A stretch of DNA of 64,000 nucleotides from Sedimentibacter acidaminivorans (lineage in GTDB: Bacteria; Bacillota; Clostridia; Tissierellales; Sedimentibacteraceae): assembly GCF_017873955.1 (NCBI RefSeq), contig NZ_JAGGKS010000009.1, positions 62,001-126,000 of the forward strand, in the 5' to 3' direction. Positions 1 through 9,179 of the stretch are shown here, in pieces; within the stretch, counting starts at the first letter, position 1; every line of letters starts with the position of its first letter. A program made the translations under genes and the position numbers. The notes under the pieces were generated by a model. It was not told the origin of the DNA, did no database searches, and saw nothing but the letters and a program-made list of their open reading frames with translations.

Positions 1-4
1 TATA

Positions 5-1516
5 TTATTCAAAATATACATCCTTAAAATCATAAATGTCAATAGGGAATATATTCATTCCTTTTACATTATTTTGCATTCCTAGCATTGTATATGGCGT
101 TTGAACATATATTGCTGGAAGTTTGCTAGCAAGTACTATTTGAATTTGTTTATAAATATCTTTTCTTTTATCGCCATCTAGTTCCTGTAATGCTTTATTT
201 AATAGTTCATCTACTTCACCAGTTTTTAGGCTTATATAATCCTCGCTATCAGATTTGTATCTTGATAAGAATGCATATGAATCAAGTCTTCCTGTATGAC
301 CAACTACTGTCATTTCAAATTTTTTACCACTGTATACTTCACTTACCCATGTTCCCCACTCGACAAGTTCAATATTAACACGAATACCAATCTTACTCAG
401 TTGGTCAGCTATTACTTGGCCAGCATCAACATGTATCTGATAATTCTTAGGAAGTGTTAACTTTATATCAAAACCATTTTCATAACCAGCTTCTTTTAAT
501 AACTCTTTTGCTCTTTCAGGATTATATTCCATAACATCATTAGTATCATAATAATCAGGAGACGTTGTAGGTAAATGTGAACCTATTTTATCACCATATC
601 CAAACGATGATGCTTCTATTATTTCATCTTTGTTTATTGCCATAGACATTGCTTGTCTAACCTTCTCATTGGAAAGTATTTTATTGTCCGTATTTAACGA
701 CATAATTTGAACCGCATTCATAGGTTGTGCAAGAATACTATAATCTGTATTATCCTTAAGAGTTTTTACTTGATCTCCAGTCAATGGAATTATATCCAAA
801 TCACCAACCTGTAATCCGGCCATAAGAGATGTCGCATCTGGTATTAACTCAAGTTTTACAGTTTCAAGTTTTGGTTTAATTCCATAATAATTTTCATTTC
901 TCTCTAAAATTATATGTTGCTGAGGAACCCATTCTTTTAATTCAAATGCTCCAGTTCCTACAGGTTTAGTTTTTAAATTTGCAACTTCCTCTTCAGGTAC
1001 TATTGCAGCCCATGGATATGCAAAGTTTTTTAATAGCTCAACATCTAATTTTTCTGTAACAAATTTTATATTATAATCATCAATAATTTCTATCTTTTTT
1101 ATGTTAGCATAATCTCTAGCTTTAGGACTTTCTTCATCTTTTAATCTGTTAAAAGAAAATTCTACATCTGAAGATTTTAATTGTCTGCCATTTTGAAAGA
1201 ATACATCTTCTCTTATTTTAAATGTAACTTCCATCCCATCTTCTGAAATGTCCCATTTTTCAGCAAGTCTAGGTGTTATTTCCCAACCTTGTGTAACTCC
1301 AATAAGTGTGTCGTAAATATTGTTAGTTACTACAAATGTAGATGCCGCAGCAGTTCTTTGAGGGTCAAGACCTTCAGGGTCAGTTTGATATCCCATAGTC
1401 AATTCAGTTTTTTCATTTGAGATTTCGGATGGATTAGTTGGTTGTTCACCATTAGAACAAGCAGATAAGCTTAATAGCATAATAAATGCCATTAATAAAA
1501 TTAAGAATTTTTTCAT
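5..1516 (-). CDS. ABC transporter substrate-binding lipoprotein, family 5 (oligopeptide type)
   Basis: Extracytoplasmic solute receptor of a peptide/nickel-type ABC importer. The protein opens with a lipoprotein signal peptide: a charged MKK start, a hydrophobic stretch, then the lipobox LSAC with the lipidated Cys at residue 20. The body (about residues 75-425) has the SBP_bac_5 layout, including the early DPEGLDPQ segment and the KWDISEDG block. At 503 residues it has the normal family length. No permease or ATPase gene lies beside it within the window, and its downstream side is outside the window, so the ligand (peptide, opine, metal chelate) cannot be told. The family call is firm and the substrate is open. 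Confidence 0.93.
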   Translation of the reverse strand: MKKFLILLMAFIMLLSLSACSNGEQPTNPSEISNEKTELTMGYQTDPEGLDPQRTAAASTFVVTNNIYDTLIGVTQGWEITPRLAEKWDISEDGMEVTFKIREDVFFQNGRQLKSSDVEFSFNRLKDEESPKARDYANIKKIEIIDDYNIKFVTEKLDVELLKNFAYPWAAIVPEEEVANLKTKPVGTGAFELKEWVPQQHIILERNENYYGIKPKLETVKLELIPDATSLMAGLQVGDLDIIPLTGDQVKTLKDNTDYSILAQPMNAVQIMSLNTDNKILSNEKVRQAMSMAINKDEIIEASSFGYGDKIGSHLPTTSPDYYDTNDVMEYNPERAKELLKEAGYENGFDIKLTLPKNYQIHVDAGQVIADQLSKIGIRVNIELVEWGTWVSEVYSGKKFEMTVVGHTGRLDSYAFLSRYKSDSEDYISLKTGEVDELLNKALQELDGDKRKDIYKQIQIVLASKLPAIYVQTPYTMLGMQNNVKGMNIFPIDIYDFKDVYFE

Positions 1517-1909
1517 TTTAGTTTTTTCCTTTCAGTTAATAAAATTTTTTCTAATATCTTTTACTGAATATAGATAATAGTATATAGCATTTTCAAGCAT
1601 TATAATCAAATCATATGTCTTTTATATTTATAACAAAGTATCTGTAATAACTTTTGAAAATAATATTATTATCTAAATTAAATTTAAACCCACCTATGTT
1701 TATCATAAATTCATTGCAATGTCAATAGATTTAAACAAAAAAAATAAATTAATTCGATTGCTTAATTTTATCTATACGGTTGCATATTAAAATTATTTGC
1801 TTTATAATATTTATATATTCAAAATTTTTATTACATAAAGTTTGTCAAACAACTTTTAATGTAATATAAAAAACAATAAAAGTTTAATAACAATTTAAGG
1901 AGTTAATAA
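1517..1909. other. Divergent intergenic region, 393 bp
   Basis: Very AT-rich spacer between the leftward binding-protein gene and the rightward ABC exporter gene. A sigma-A-like promoter for the rightward gene is visible (separate entry). I see no RNA structure, open frame or clear inverted repeat. Confidence 0.6.
1780..1808 (+). promoter_or_regulatory. Sigma-A-like promoter for the ABC exporter gene
   Basis: TTGCAT (1780-1785) and TATAAT (1803-1808) are separated by 17 bp, about 100 bp before the start codon at 1910. The -10 is perfect and the -35 matches 4 of 6. Read by eye only. Confidence 0.5.
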
Positions 1910-3628
1910 ATGATTAAAAGCTTTATAAGTTATTATAAACCCGTCAAAAAAATATTTTTCATTGACATGGTATGCGCACTAACTGTATCTATATGTGATT
2001 TATTTTATCCAATGATAACAAGAAATATAATAAATGATTATGTTCCCAATCAAAATCTTAATTTATTAATTACTTGGTTGTCTATATTAGGATTAATTTA
2101 CATTGTTAAACTTGGACTAAATTTCTACATATCTTACTATGGTCACATAATGGGAGTTACAATGCAGGCAAATATGAGAAGTGATGTATTCGAGCATCTA
2201 CAGGATCTACCTTTTGTTTTTTTTGACGAAAACAAAACAGGAACTCTTATGTCAAGAATTATAAATGATTTAATGGAAGTTTCAGAATTAGCACACCATG
2301 GACCTGAGGATTTATTCGTATCCGTTGTCATGATTGTTGGTTCATTTATTATGTTAAGCTCAATTAATTTACCTCTTTCACTCATCGTCTTTTCTGTTGT
2401 ACCATTTCTAGTCGTTTTTGCCATGAAGCAAAGAATAAAGATGTCAGATGCTTTTATGGAAACTAGGGTTACAATAGGAGAAGTAAATGCAAGTCTAGAA
2501 AATAGTATATCTGGAATAAGGGTATCTAAAGCATTCAGCAATAAAGAAAATGAAATAGAAAAATTTGAAAAAAATAATAATGCCTTTCAAGTCGCTCGAA
2601 GGAAAGCATATAAAGTAATGGCATTGTTCTTTTCTGGCACATCATTTATCATGGATTTTTTAAATATTGTAGTTTTAAGTGCTGGTGGAATCTTTTTTTT
2701 CAAGGGAATAATAAATTTTGGAGATTTCGCTGCTTTTTTATTATACATAAGCATGTTTTTAAATCCTGTAAAAAAACTTACAAACTTTATAGAACAGTAC
2801 CAATCTGGCATAACAGGCTTTCGAAGATTTACAGAACTAATGAATTCAGAATTAGAAACTGATGACCCAGATGCCAAAGATATTCCAACAGTTCAAGGTG
2901 ATATCAAATTTGAAAATGTAACTTTTTCATACGATGACCACAAGCAAGTATTAAAAAATATTAACTTTAACATAGAAAAAGGAAAAACTATAGCTTTTGT
3001 TGGTCCATCTGGTGGAGGTAAAACTACACTTTGTCACTTGATACCTCGTTTCTATGAAGTTGAAGATGGAAATATTTTTATTGATAATATAAATATAAAA
3101 AACTTTACAAGAAAGTCACTTAGAAAAAACATTGGAATAGTTCAACAAGATGTATTTTTATTCACAGGCACTATTTATGATAATATATTGTGCGGAAAAA
3201 TTGATGCCACAAAGGAAGAAGTTATCGCAGCTGCTAAAAAGGCAAATATTCATGATTTCATTATGACCATGCCAAAAGGATATGATACTTATGTAGGCGA
3301 AAGAGGGATTATGTTATCGGGAGGTCAAAAACAAAGAATTTCTATTGCAAGAGTATTTCTTAAGAATCCTCCTATACTAATATTAGACGAAGCAACTTCT
3401 GCATTAGATAATGCTACTGAATTATTAATTCAGCAATCATTAGAAGAATTATGCAAAGGTAGAACAACAGTTGTAGTAGCGCATAGACTATCTACCATAA
3501 AAAATGCTGATGAAATTATTGTAATTACAGCTAGTGGTATACATGAAAGAGGTAGCCATAATAAGTTAATTGAGTATAATGGCATTTATGCAGAACTTTA
3601 TAACTCACAATTTAGAAGTATGAATTAA
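1910..3628 (+). CDS. ABC exporter, fused permease/ATPase half-transporter
   Basis: A 572-residue half-transporter of the MsbA/LmrA/BmrA type, expected to work as a homodimer in the cytoplasmic membrane. The six-helix membrane domain spans about residues 1-310. The nucleotide-binding domain (about 335-570) shows Walker A GPSGGGKTT, signature LSGGQKQR, Walker B ILILDEATSALD and the H-loop AHRLST. AAGGAG lies upstream of the ATG. A metallo-beta-lactamase-fold gene follows after 19 bp and is probably co-transcribed. A single gene rather than a pair favours a homodimer. Export of a lipid, drug or peptide is possible and the substrate cannot be read from the sequence. Confidence 0.93.
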   Translation: MIKSFISYYKPVKKIFFIDMVCALTVSICDLFYPMITRNIINDYVPNQNLNLLITWLSILGLIYIVKLGLNFYISYYGHIMGVTMQANMRSDVFEHLQDLPFVFFDENKTGTLMSRIINDLMEVSELAHHGPEDLFVSVVMIVGSFIMLSSINLPLSLIVFSVVPFLVVFAMKQRIKMSDAFMETRVTIGEVNASLENSISGIRVSKAFSNKENEIEKFEKNNNAFQVARRKAYKVMALFFSGTSFIMDFLNIVVLSAGGIFFFKGIINFGDFAAFLLYISMFLNPVKKLTNFIEQYQSGITGFRRFTELMNSELETDDPDAKDIPTVQGDIKFENVTFSYDDHKQVLKNINFNIEKGKTIAFVGPSGGGKTTLCHLIPRFYEVEDGNIFIDNINIKNFTRKSLRKNIGIVQQDVFLFTGTIYDNILCGKIDATKEEVIAAAKKANIHDFIMTMPKGYDTYVGERGIMLSGGQKQRISIARVFLKNPPILILDEATSALDNATELLIQQSLEELCKGRTTVVVAHRLSTIKNADEIIVITASGIHERGSHNKLIEYNGIYAELYNSQFRSMN

Positions 3629-3647
3629 GAGAAATTGGAGGTATATT

Positions 3648-4379
3648 TTGAAAATTAATATAATAGGTCATTGGGGAGGATTTCCAAAGGTAGGAGAAGC
3701 AACTTCTGGCTATTTAATTGAACATGATGGTTTTAAATTGCTACTAGAATGCGGCAGTGGTGTTGTCAGTTCTTTACAAAAGAAAACAAATATATCAGAT
3801 ATTGATGCAGTTTTGATTTCTCATTATCATTATGATCATTTTTGTGACATTGGACCATTACAATATGCAAGATTGATAAAAACACAACTTGGTGAAATAA
3901 ATAAAACACTCCCTATTTATGCTCCTAATAATAGTATGTATTTTGATGCTCTGTCACTTGAAAATTATACAAAGGGATATAAATATGATGACTCACAAAT
4001 TTTAAATATAGGACCATTTAATATCACTTTTATTAAAAACATTCACCCTGTTGAAAGCTTTAGTATTAAAATTCAATGTGAAAATACGATATTTTCATAT
4101 ACATCCGATACATCTTATTTTGAAGAACTAAACGAATTTTTCAAAGGTTCAGATATATTATTATGCGAATGTAGCTTTTATGCAAATATGGACGGTTCAA
4201 ATGCAGGTCATTTAAACAGTACTCAGGCAGGCATGATAGCTGAAAAATCAAACATTAAAAAACTAATTTTGACTCACCTTCCTCATTTTGGTGAAAAAGA
4301 TAGATTAATAACTGAAGCAAAGGAATTTTTCAAGGGTGAAATAATACTAGCTGAATATTTATTAGAATTAAATATATAA
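3648..4379 (+). CDS. MBL-fold metal-dependent hydrolase
   Basis: A 243-residue metallo-beta-lactamase-fold enzyme of the RNase Z/YhfI-like short group. It carries the metal-binding motif SHYHYDHF (HxHxDH, about residues 64-71), a later His in NIHPVESF, the Asp of SYTSDTSY and the terminal THLPHF. The start is TTG, chosen because GGAGG sits 7-8 bp upstream and the protein begins MKINIIGHWGG, the usual N-terminal strand of the fold. It follows the ABC exporter gene by 19 bp, so the two likely share a transcript. The substrate is unknown; phosphodiester bonds are possible from the wider family. Confidence 0.88.
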   Translation: MKINIIGHWGGFPKVGEATSGYLIEHDGFKLLLECGSGVVSSLQKKTNISDIDAVLISHYHYDHFCDIGPLQYARLIKTQLGEINKTLPIYAPNNSMYFDALSLENYTKGYKYDDSQILNIGPFNITFIKNIHPVESFSIKIQCENTIFSYTSDTSYFEELNEFFKGSDILLCECSFYANMDGSNAGHLNSTQAGMIAEKSNIKKLILTHLPHFGEKDRLITEAKEFFKGEIILAEYLLELNI

Positions 4380-4385
4380 AATAAA

Positions 4386-4420
4386 ATGGTCGTATATCTT
4401 TTATAAAAGTTTACGACCAT
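4386..4420. terminator. Bidirectional terminator between convergent genes
   Basis: ATGGTCGTA and TACGACCAT form a 9-bp perfect stem. The T-rich tail is better on the minus strand (TTTTATTT), so it chiefly serves the leftward peptidase gene. Confidence 0.75.
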
Positions 4421-4445
4421 TGCTATATTCAAAATTAATTCTCAT

Positions 4446-5414
4446 CTAGTATTTTGTTATTACATATATATAGTGTCTCCAAACATTAATCCATTGATCT
4501 AATTTATATTCTTTTCGAACTTCTTCATCACTATTTGCTGCAGGATCATTTACAACTATATATTCTACACCCTCATTAATAGTAAAACCAACTACGACCA
4601 TTAAATGACCACTTGGAAAAGCTGAAATAGAACCATCTAAAGCTTCCTTTTCTTTTGATACAACAGATGCTACAACAGGTATACCTCTTGCAATAAAGTT
4701 TTTGACCACATTTATTGATGTACATTTCTTTGTATATGCTCTCATTCCTTGTTCACCTGCGTAGGCACAATTCTGAGGCCAATTTCCATATAGTTTGCTT
4801 CCTGTATCAAATGTTCCATTTGTAACATCATTTAATTCAACTGGTACTCCATAATATTTTAAAATCATAGTTACTGAGGTTGGGCTACATATAGAATGTG
4901 AATCCTTATGTCCACTTGCAATTTGCGATATCCTAGGTACATTATCTATTATTTGAAGATAATTATCTTCAACATCCTCTTCTTCACCTGAATCTGTAGT
5001 AAATGAAATTAACCGAAGTTTAGAACCATTACCCCTGAAGATAACCTTAAGCTGAACTGCTTCTGCATATTTATCATTAGATACAAAAATTCTATCTACA
5101 GTAACCTTAACTAAATCATCACTTTGTTCTTTATCTATTCCTATATTATTCCCATCCGTTGACCATATCCCGTAACTTATGTAACCAGTCCAATTTTCCC
5201 CTATTTTAATTCTTACTAAAAGCTCTATTGAACTGTCACTGGTTGTTTTCGAATTCCAAGATGGTGATATTTGAGTGAATTTAGGTACTTCAATTACAGG
5301 TGTAACTAAATAGCCTTCTTCACAATTTTGTGTTAACTTTAAATATTCACCACTCATAACTAGGTTTTGAATTTCATTTTCATACAAAGCTTTACCTTCG
5401 CAAAACCAATCCAT
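4446..5414 (-). CDS. C39-like cysteine peptidase family protein
   Basis: A 322-residue protein with two parts. The first 150 residues or so look like a beta-sandwich (alternating strands such as IELLVRIKIG and AVQLKVIFRG). The second half is a peptidase C39-like domain (about 160-320) with candidate catalytic residues in order: Cys in SICSPTSVTM, His in SGHLMVVVGF and Asp in VVNDPAA. There is no signal peptide or membrane segment, so export, if any, would need another route. It lies just downstream of a small membrane protein gene on the same strand (16 bp between the frames), which suggests one transcript. Its substrate is unknown. Peptidase activity is inferred from the triad. Confidence 0.8.
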   Translation of the reverse strand: MDWFCEGKALYENEIQNLVMSGEYLKLTQNCEEGYLVTPVIEVPKFTQISPSWNSKTTSDSSIELLVRIKIGENWTGYISYGIWSTDGNNIGIDKEQSDDLVKVTVDRIFVSNDKYAEAVQLKVIFRGNGSKLRLISFTTDSGEEEDVEDNYLQIIDNVPRISQIASGHKDSHSICSPTSVTMILKYYGVPVELNDVTNGTFDTGSKLYGNWPQNCAYAGEQGMRAYTKKCTSINVVKNFIARGIPVVASVVSKEKEALDGSISAFPSGHLMVVVGFTINEGVEYIVVNDPAANSDEEVRKEYKLDQWINVWRHYIYVITKY

Positions 5415-5430
5415 AGTAACCTCCCATATG

Positions 5431-5877
5431 TCACTTTATTTTTCTATAAAACTTATGACTTATAACAGATATTATACCATATATAATGATTATAAAAATA
5501 TCATATAATAAAATATTTGTTATACTAAACTCAATGTAATAACATGCAATTGCAATCAAAATAAAAAGTATTTGAGCAACTATATTTGCTGTTAAACATG
5601 CCTTATCTTTTAACAATTGATTGTGTTGATTGTTATTTTTTTCTTTACTCTCTTTAGTATTTTCATTATACCCTTTTAATAATAATCTCTTACTCAATTC
5701 TTTTAAACTAGTGCTGTGCATAATCAAACTAAACAAAATTACTGAAATCTCAATAGATAAGCCATCACTACCATACAAAAGAGAACATCCCTCAGTAAAC
5801 AAAAAAATACCTGCCACCAATAGAGCATAGCTCCACCATGATTTTTTCATCATTGCTTTTACCTGCATTTTATTCAT
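5431..5877 (-). CDS. Small membrane protein of unknown function
   Basis: About 148 residues with four predicted membrane segments: two near the N-terminus (around YALLVAGIFLF and EISVILFSLIM), a charged, Lys/Asn-rich cytoplasmic loop, then two more (NIVAQILFILIAIACYY and ILLYDIFIIIIYGIISV). I use the ATG at 5877 because GATGAGG lies 6 bp ahead of it; an ATG at 5892 would place that ribosome site inside the gene. I do not recognise the family. It probably shares a transcript with the peptidase gene that follows. Confidence 0.65.
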   Translation of the reverse strand: MNKMQVKAMMKKSWWSYALLVAGIFLFTEGCSLLYGSDGLSIEISVILFSLIMHSTSLKELSKRLLLKGYNENTKESKEKNNNQHNQLLKDKACLTANIVAQILFILIAIACYYIEFSITNILLYDIFIIIIYGIISVISHKFYRKIK

Positions 5878-6058
5878 AGAAAACCTCATCATCTCTTGTT
5901 TTTAATTTCATGATATCATAATGTAGTATTATTTTCAATAACTACAAAAATAAATTAATTGCTTGATTATACTGATTATAAATATTATAATAAATAAGAT
6001 TAACTAAGAGAATATAAACTATCCTACAAAATAGGATATATAGATAGGATGTGAAAAA

Positions 6059-6277
6059 GTGATAAAAGTTAAAGGAAGAAGAAAATGTTTAAAATGCGGG
6101 AAAAGATATAACTATTATTATGCAAAACAAGAAGAGGTAGGAAAAGTAAAATACAAAGGCAAAGAAGAAAATGCCAGTTTAGCTACAAATGTAAAAATCT
6201 TATCTATGTACAGCTATGAAGTAACCGTAAATTGCCCTGAATGTGGAGAAGAAGAAAAATTTATTTATACAGACTAG
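6059..6277 (+). CDS. Small zinc-ribbon protein
   Basis: A 72-residue basic protein starting with GTG. Two CxxC knuckles, CLKCGKR (about residues 10-16) and CPECGEE (about 60-66), would bind one zinc ion. Between them lies a short Lys/Glu-rich strand region. The ribosome site is weak (AGGATGTG about 5 bp upstream), so expression may be low or controlled. No neighbour is on the same strand, so it is a single-gene unit ending at a strong terminator. Nucleic-acid or protein binding is usual for such ribbons. The function is unknown. Confidence 0.7.
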   Translation: MIKVKGRRKCLKCGKRYNYYYAKQEEVGKVKYKGKEENASLATNVKILSMYSYEVTVNCPECGEEEKFIYTD

Positions 6278-6290
6278 ATAATAAAATAAA

Positions 6291-6330
6291 AATAAGGACA
6301 AATAATTTTTCATTATTTATCCTTATTTTT
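6291..6330. terminator. Terminator between convergent genes
   Basis: A 16-bp stem with one G:U-type mismatch (AATAAGGACAAATAAT against ATTATTTATCCTTATT) is followed by a T run on the plus strand. It ends the zinc-ribbon gene. Confidence 0.8.
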
Positions 6331-6390
6331 TACTAATCACTGTGTTCTCAGGAATAATTACAAATTCACTTCTAATGTTTCTATAGGTAT

Positions 6391-7182
6391 TTACAAAAGT
6401 GCATTATCATCATCAAATTCCTTATTTTTAACTCTATTAAATTTAATTAATAAATCTTGTACAGACATATTTTTTCTTTCATCAGTATTGAGGTCTATGG
6501 CTATATCACCAGAGTCCATCATTATAGTTCGACTTCCCAAAGCTAAAGCTGAAGATATATTGTGAGTTATCATAAGCGTTGTAATATTGTTATCTAGTAC
6601 GATTTTATTAGTTAAATCTAATACATTCTTAGCACTCAACGGATCTAGTGCTGCTGTATGTTCATCTAACAAAAGCAACTTAGGTTTAACAAGAGTTGCC
6701 ATGGTAAGAGTGATTGCCTGCCTTTGACCACCAGATAGCAGTCCTATTTTTGTATTCATTCTGTCCTCTAAACCAAGACCAAGCTCAGCTAGATGTTCTC
6801 TAATAAACATCTTATCTTTTTTAGACGGATATTTCATAATGCTTTTTTTTGTGCTTCTCATATATGCAATAATTAAATTTTCACCTACTGTCATATTAGG
6901 TGCAGTACCCTTCATTGGATCTTGAAATATCCTACCTATAAAAAATGCCCTGCTATGTTCCGGCTCATATGTTATGTCTTCGCCCCCAAGTTCTATCATA
7001 CCTGAGTCACAAAGCATAGATCCAGAAACAACATTAAATAATGTTGATTTACCTGCACCGTTTCCACCGATTATAGTTACAAACTCTCCTTCTGATACAT
7101 TCAAGCTTAAGTTATCTAGACCTTTATGCTGGTCTGGAGTGTTTTTATTAAAAGTTTTACTTACAGAATTTATTTTTAGCAT
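6391..7182 (-). CDS. TrpX-type ABC importer, ATP-binding protein
   Basis: A 263-residue ATPase with Walker A GGNGAGKST (about residues 38-46), signature LSGGQRQA, Walker B LLLLDEHTAALD and switch His in MITHN. DEHTAALDP in place of the usual DEPTAALDP is typical of the ATPases paired with BmpA-independent, DUF534/TrpX-type binding proteins. Its ATG overlaps the stop of the permease gene (TAATG), so translation is coupled. It is the last gene of the operon that starts at the Trp T-box near 10.5 kb. It energises uptake of the ligand caught by the two lipoproteins; tryptophan is inferred from the leader, not from the ATPase. Confidence 0.9.
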   Translation of the reverse strand: MLKINSVSKTFNKNTPDQHKGLDNLSLNVSEGEFVTIIGGNGAGKSTLFNVVSGSMLCDSGMIELGGEDITYEPEHSRAFFIGRIFQDPMKGTAPNMTVGENLIIAYMRSTKKSIMKYPSKKDKMFIREHLAELGLGLEDRMNTKIGLLSGGQRQAITLTMATLVKPKLLLLDEHTAALDPLSAKNVLDLTNKIVLDNNITTLMITHNISSALALGSRTIMMDSGDIAIDLNTDERKNMSVQDLLIKFNRVKNKEFDDDNALL

Positions 7183-8075
7183 TATAACTTATACCCCTTT
7201 CTCATTTTACTAATTTCCATTTTTCTCTTAATATTTGGAAATGAAAGAGCTATAATTACTACTAAAGCTGAAATTAATTTTAAATATGAAGGAGGAAAGT
7301 TAGTAGTTAAAATCAATGCAATTATTAGTCTGTAAATTACTGAACCTAATATTACTGATAAAAGCCCAAGTGTTATATTTTTATTTTTTATTAATACACT
7401 ACCGATAATTATGGATGCAAAACTTATTACAACCATTCCTGATCCCATGTTGATATCTGCTGATTGCTGCATCTGCGAAACTAATGCTCCAGATAGTGCT
7501 ACTATAGCATTTGAAATAGCAAAACCTACTATCTTAATTGCATCAGTATCTATAGATGAGGCTCTACACATATCCTCATTATCACCTGTTGCTCTAACTG
7601 AAAGTCCAAGCTGTGTTCTAAAAAACCAACTCAAAATAGCAAATACTAACGATATAATAATAAGTAAAATAACTACTTTGTAAAATTTACCGCCGATTAA
7701 AGTTTCTGATAACGAAAAAATATTTGTTTTATTTAGCAAGGGTATGTTTGCCTTACCACTCATAACCATTAAATTAACAGAATATAATCCTGTCATGGTC
7801 AATATACCTGATAATATAGGCTGGATTCCTAGCTTAGTCTGCAATAGCGCTGTTACAATTCCCGCCAAAGCTCCCGACAAAATAGCCAATATTATGCCTG
7901 TATGTGGCATACCATTGTAAACGAAAACAGCAGACACTGCCGCTCCAAGTACAAAACTACCATCTACAGTTAAGTCAGCAATATTTAATATTCTAAATGA
8001 TATAAATGATCCAAATGCTAGCAATGAATACACTAAACCCAATTCAATTGCGCCAATCAATGAAACTAAACTCAA
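7182..8075 (-). CDS. TrpX-type ABC importer, permease
   Basis: A 297-residue membrane protein with about eight to nine hydrophobic segments, of the BPD_transp_2 (LivH-like) permease family. The N-terminal block GLVYSLLAFGSFISFRILN and the loop SVRATGDNEDMCRA, which faces the ATPase, are typical. The start is TTG with GGAGGA upstream, as no ATG fits. It sits between the first binding-protein gene and the ATPase gene, overlapping the latter by 1 bp at the TAATG junction. Together with 6391-7182 and the lipoproteins at 8110 and 9180 it makes a complete importer. Confidence is high for role and moderate for substrate. Confidence 0.9.
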   Translation of the reverse strand: MSLVSLIGAIELGLVYSLLAFGSFISFRILNIADLTVDGSFVLGAAVSAVFVYNGMPHTGIILAILSGALAGIVTALLQTKLGIQPILSGILTMTGLYSVNLMVMSGKANIPLLNKTNIFSLSETLIGGKFYKVVILLIIISLVFAILSWFFRTQLGLSVRATGDNEDMCRASSIDTDAIKIVGFAISNAIVALSGALVSQMQQSADINMGSGMVVISFASIIIGSVLIKNKNITLGLLSVILGSVIYRLIIALILTTNFPPSYLKLISALVVIIALSFPNIKRKMEISKMRKGYKL

Positions 8076-8109
8076 TTTTCTTCCTCCATATTCTATGTTA
8101 TTACAAAAG

Positions 8110-9138
8110 TTACTCTATTATTTGAAAGTCTTTTAGTAATTCTTCTGGTATTTCAATTCCAATTTTATTTGCAGTAGTAGTATTAATTATTTTTGTATAT
8201 TGGTTTAATACTTCTATAGGATTATCTGATATTTTTTCTCCATCGATAATTCTTTTTATTATAGAAGCTACCTGTCTACCCAAAATTTTATAATCAACTC
8301 CAACTGTTGCAAATCCACCATCTGCAACCATTGAATCTGCTCCTACAAACACCGGAATTTTTGCTTTGATTGCTTCTGCTGAAAGCACAGGCATTGCTGA
8401 TGCTACAGTATTATCTGTAGGTGTAAATATTGCGTCCACCTTACTAACTAATGATTGTGATACTTGTAATAAATCACCTGAATTTGTAATAGTTGCTTCA
8501 GTGTATTTTAAACCTTTTGTATCACAGTATTCTTTAGCCTTTTCTATAGCTGCCACAGAGTTAACCTCTCCACTATTATAAACAAAACCAAAAGTTTTTA
8601 TATTTGGTGTAAGTTTAAGTGCAAGATCTAATATCTCACCTACACCTATAGCATCTGACACCCCAGTTATGTTCCCTTCTGTTTTATCTAGCTGTTCTAC
8701 CAAGCCTGCCTCAATCGGATAGCTTACTGCTGCAAATACTATTGGAATATCTTTTGTCGCTGCTGCTGCACTTTGAGCAGCTCCTGTAGCTATAGGAACT
8801 ATTAAATCCATATCATCACCTACAAACTGTGATATGATTGTGTTTATATTTGAAGCGTCTCCTTGACCATCCTTATATGTTATTTCAACTTTATCTTTTA
8901 ATCCTAGTTCTTCTAACCCTAATATAATATACTCTCTAATTTCATTTAATGAAGGATGCTCAACTGGTTGAACAATGCCTATTTTAATCATTTCGTTATT
9001 CTCAAGTTTTTGTTCTGCATTTTCGGATGGTGTACTTATTTCACCACTGTTTTTAGAATTTTCAGCATTTGTAGCACAACCTGTTAAAGATAATACAATC
9101 AACAACATAATTATAATTAATGAAACAATCTTTTTCAT
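8110..9138 (-). CDS. TrpX-type ABC substrate-binding lipoprotein, copy 1
   Basis: A 342-residue lipoprotein of the ABC substrate-binding (DUF534) family. A signal peptide ends in LTGCAT. The mature domain shows the family landmarks KIGIVQPVEHPSLNEIREYI, FAAVSYPIEAGLV, FGFVYNSGEVNS and DAIFTPTDNTVASAM. I chose the ATG at 9138 because AGGAGA lies just before it; the ATG at 9153 overlaps that ribosome site. It is a close paralogue of the next gene upstream, with the same motifs throughout. Both end in the same KDFQIIE tail. The ligand is probably tryptophan or a related aromatic compound, judged from the T-box leader. Confidence 0.88.
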   Translation of the reverse strand: MKKIVSLIIIMLLIVLSLTGCATNAENSKNSGEISTPSENAEQKLENNEMIKIGIVQPVEHPSLNEIREYIILGLEELGLKDKVEITYKDGQGDASNINTIISQFVGDDMDLIVPIATGAAQSAAAATKDIPIVFAAVSYPIEAGLVEQLDKTEGNITGVSDAIGVGEILDLALKLTPNIKTFGFVYNSGEVNSVAAIEKAKEYCDTKGLKYTEATITNSGDLLQVSQSLVSKVDAIFTPTDNTVASAMPVLSAEAIKAKIPVFVGADSMVADGGFATVGVDYKILGRQVASIIKRIIDGEKISDNPIEVLNQYTKIINTTTANKIGIEIPEELLKDFQIIE

Positions 9139-9179
9139 ATAAATTCTCCTCATTATTTAATTTTTAAAATTTATAAAAC

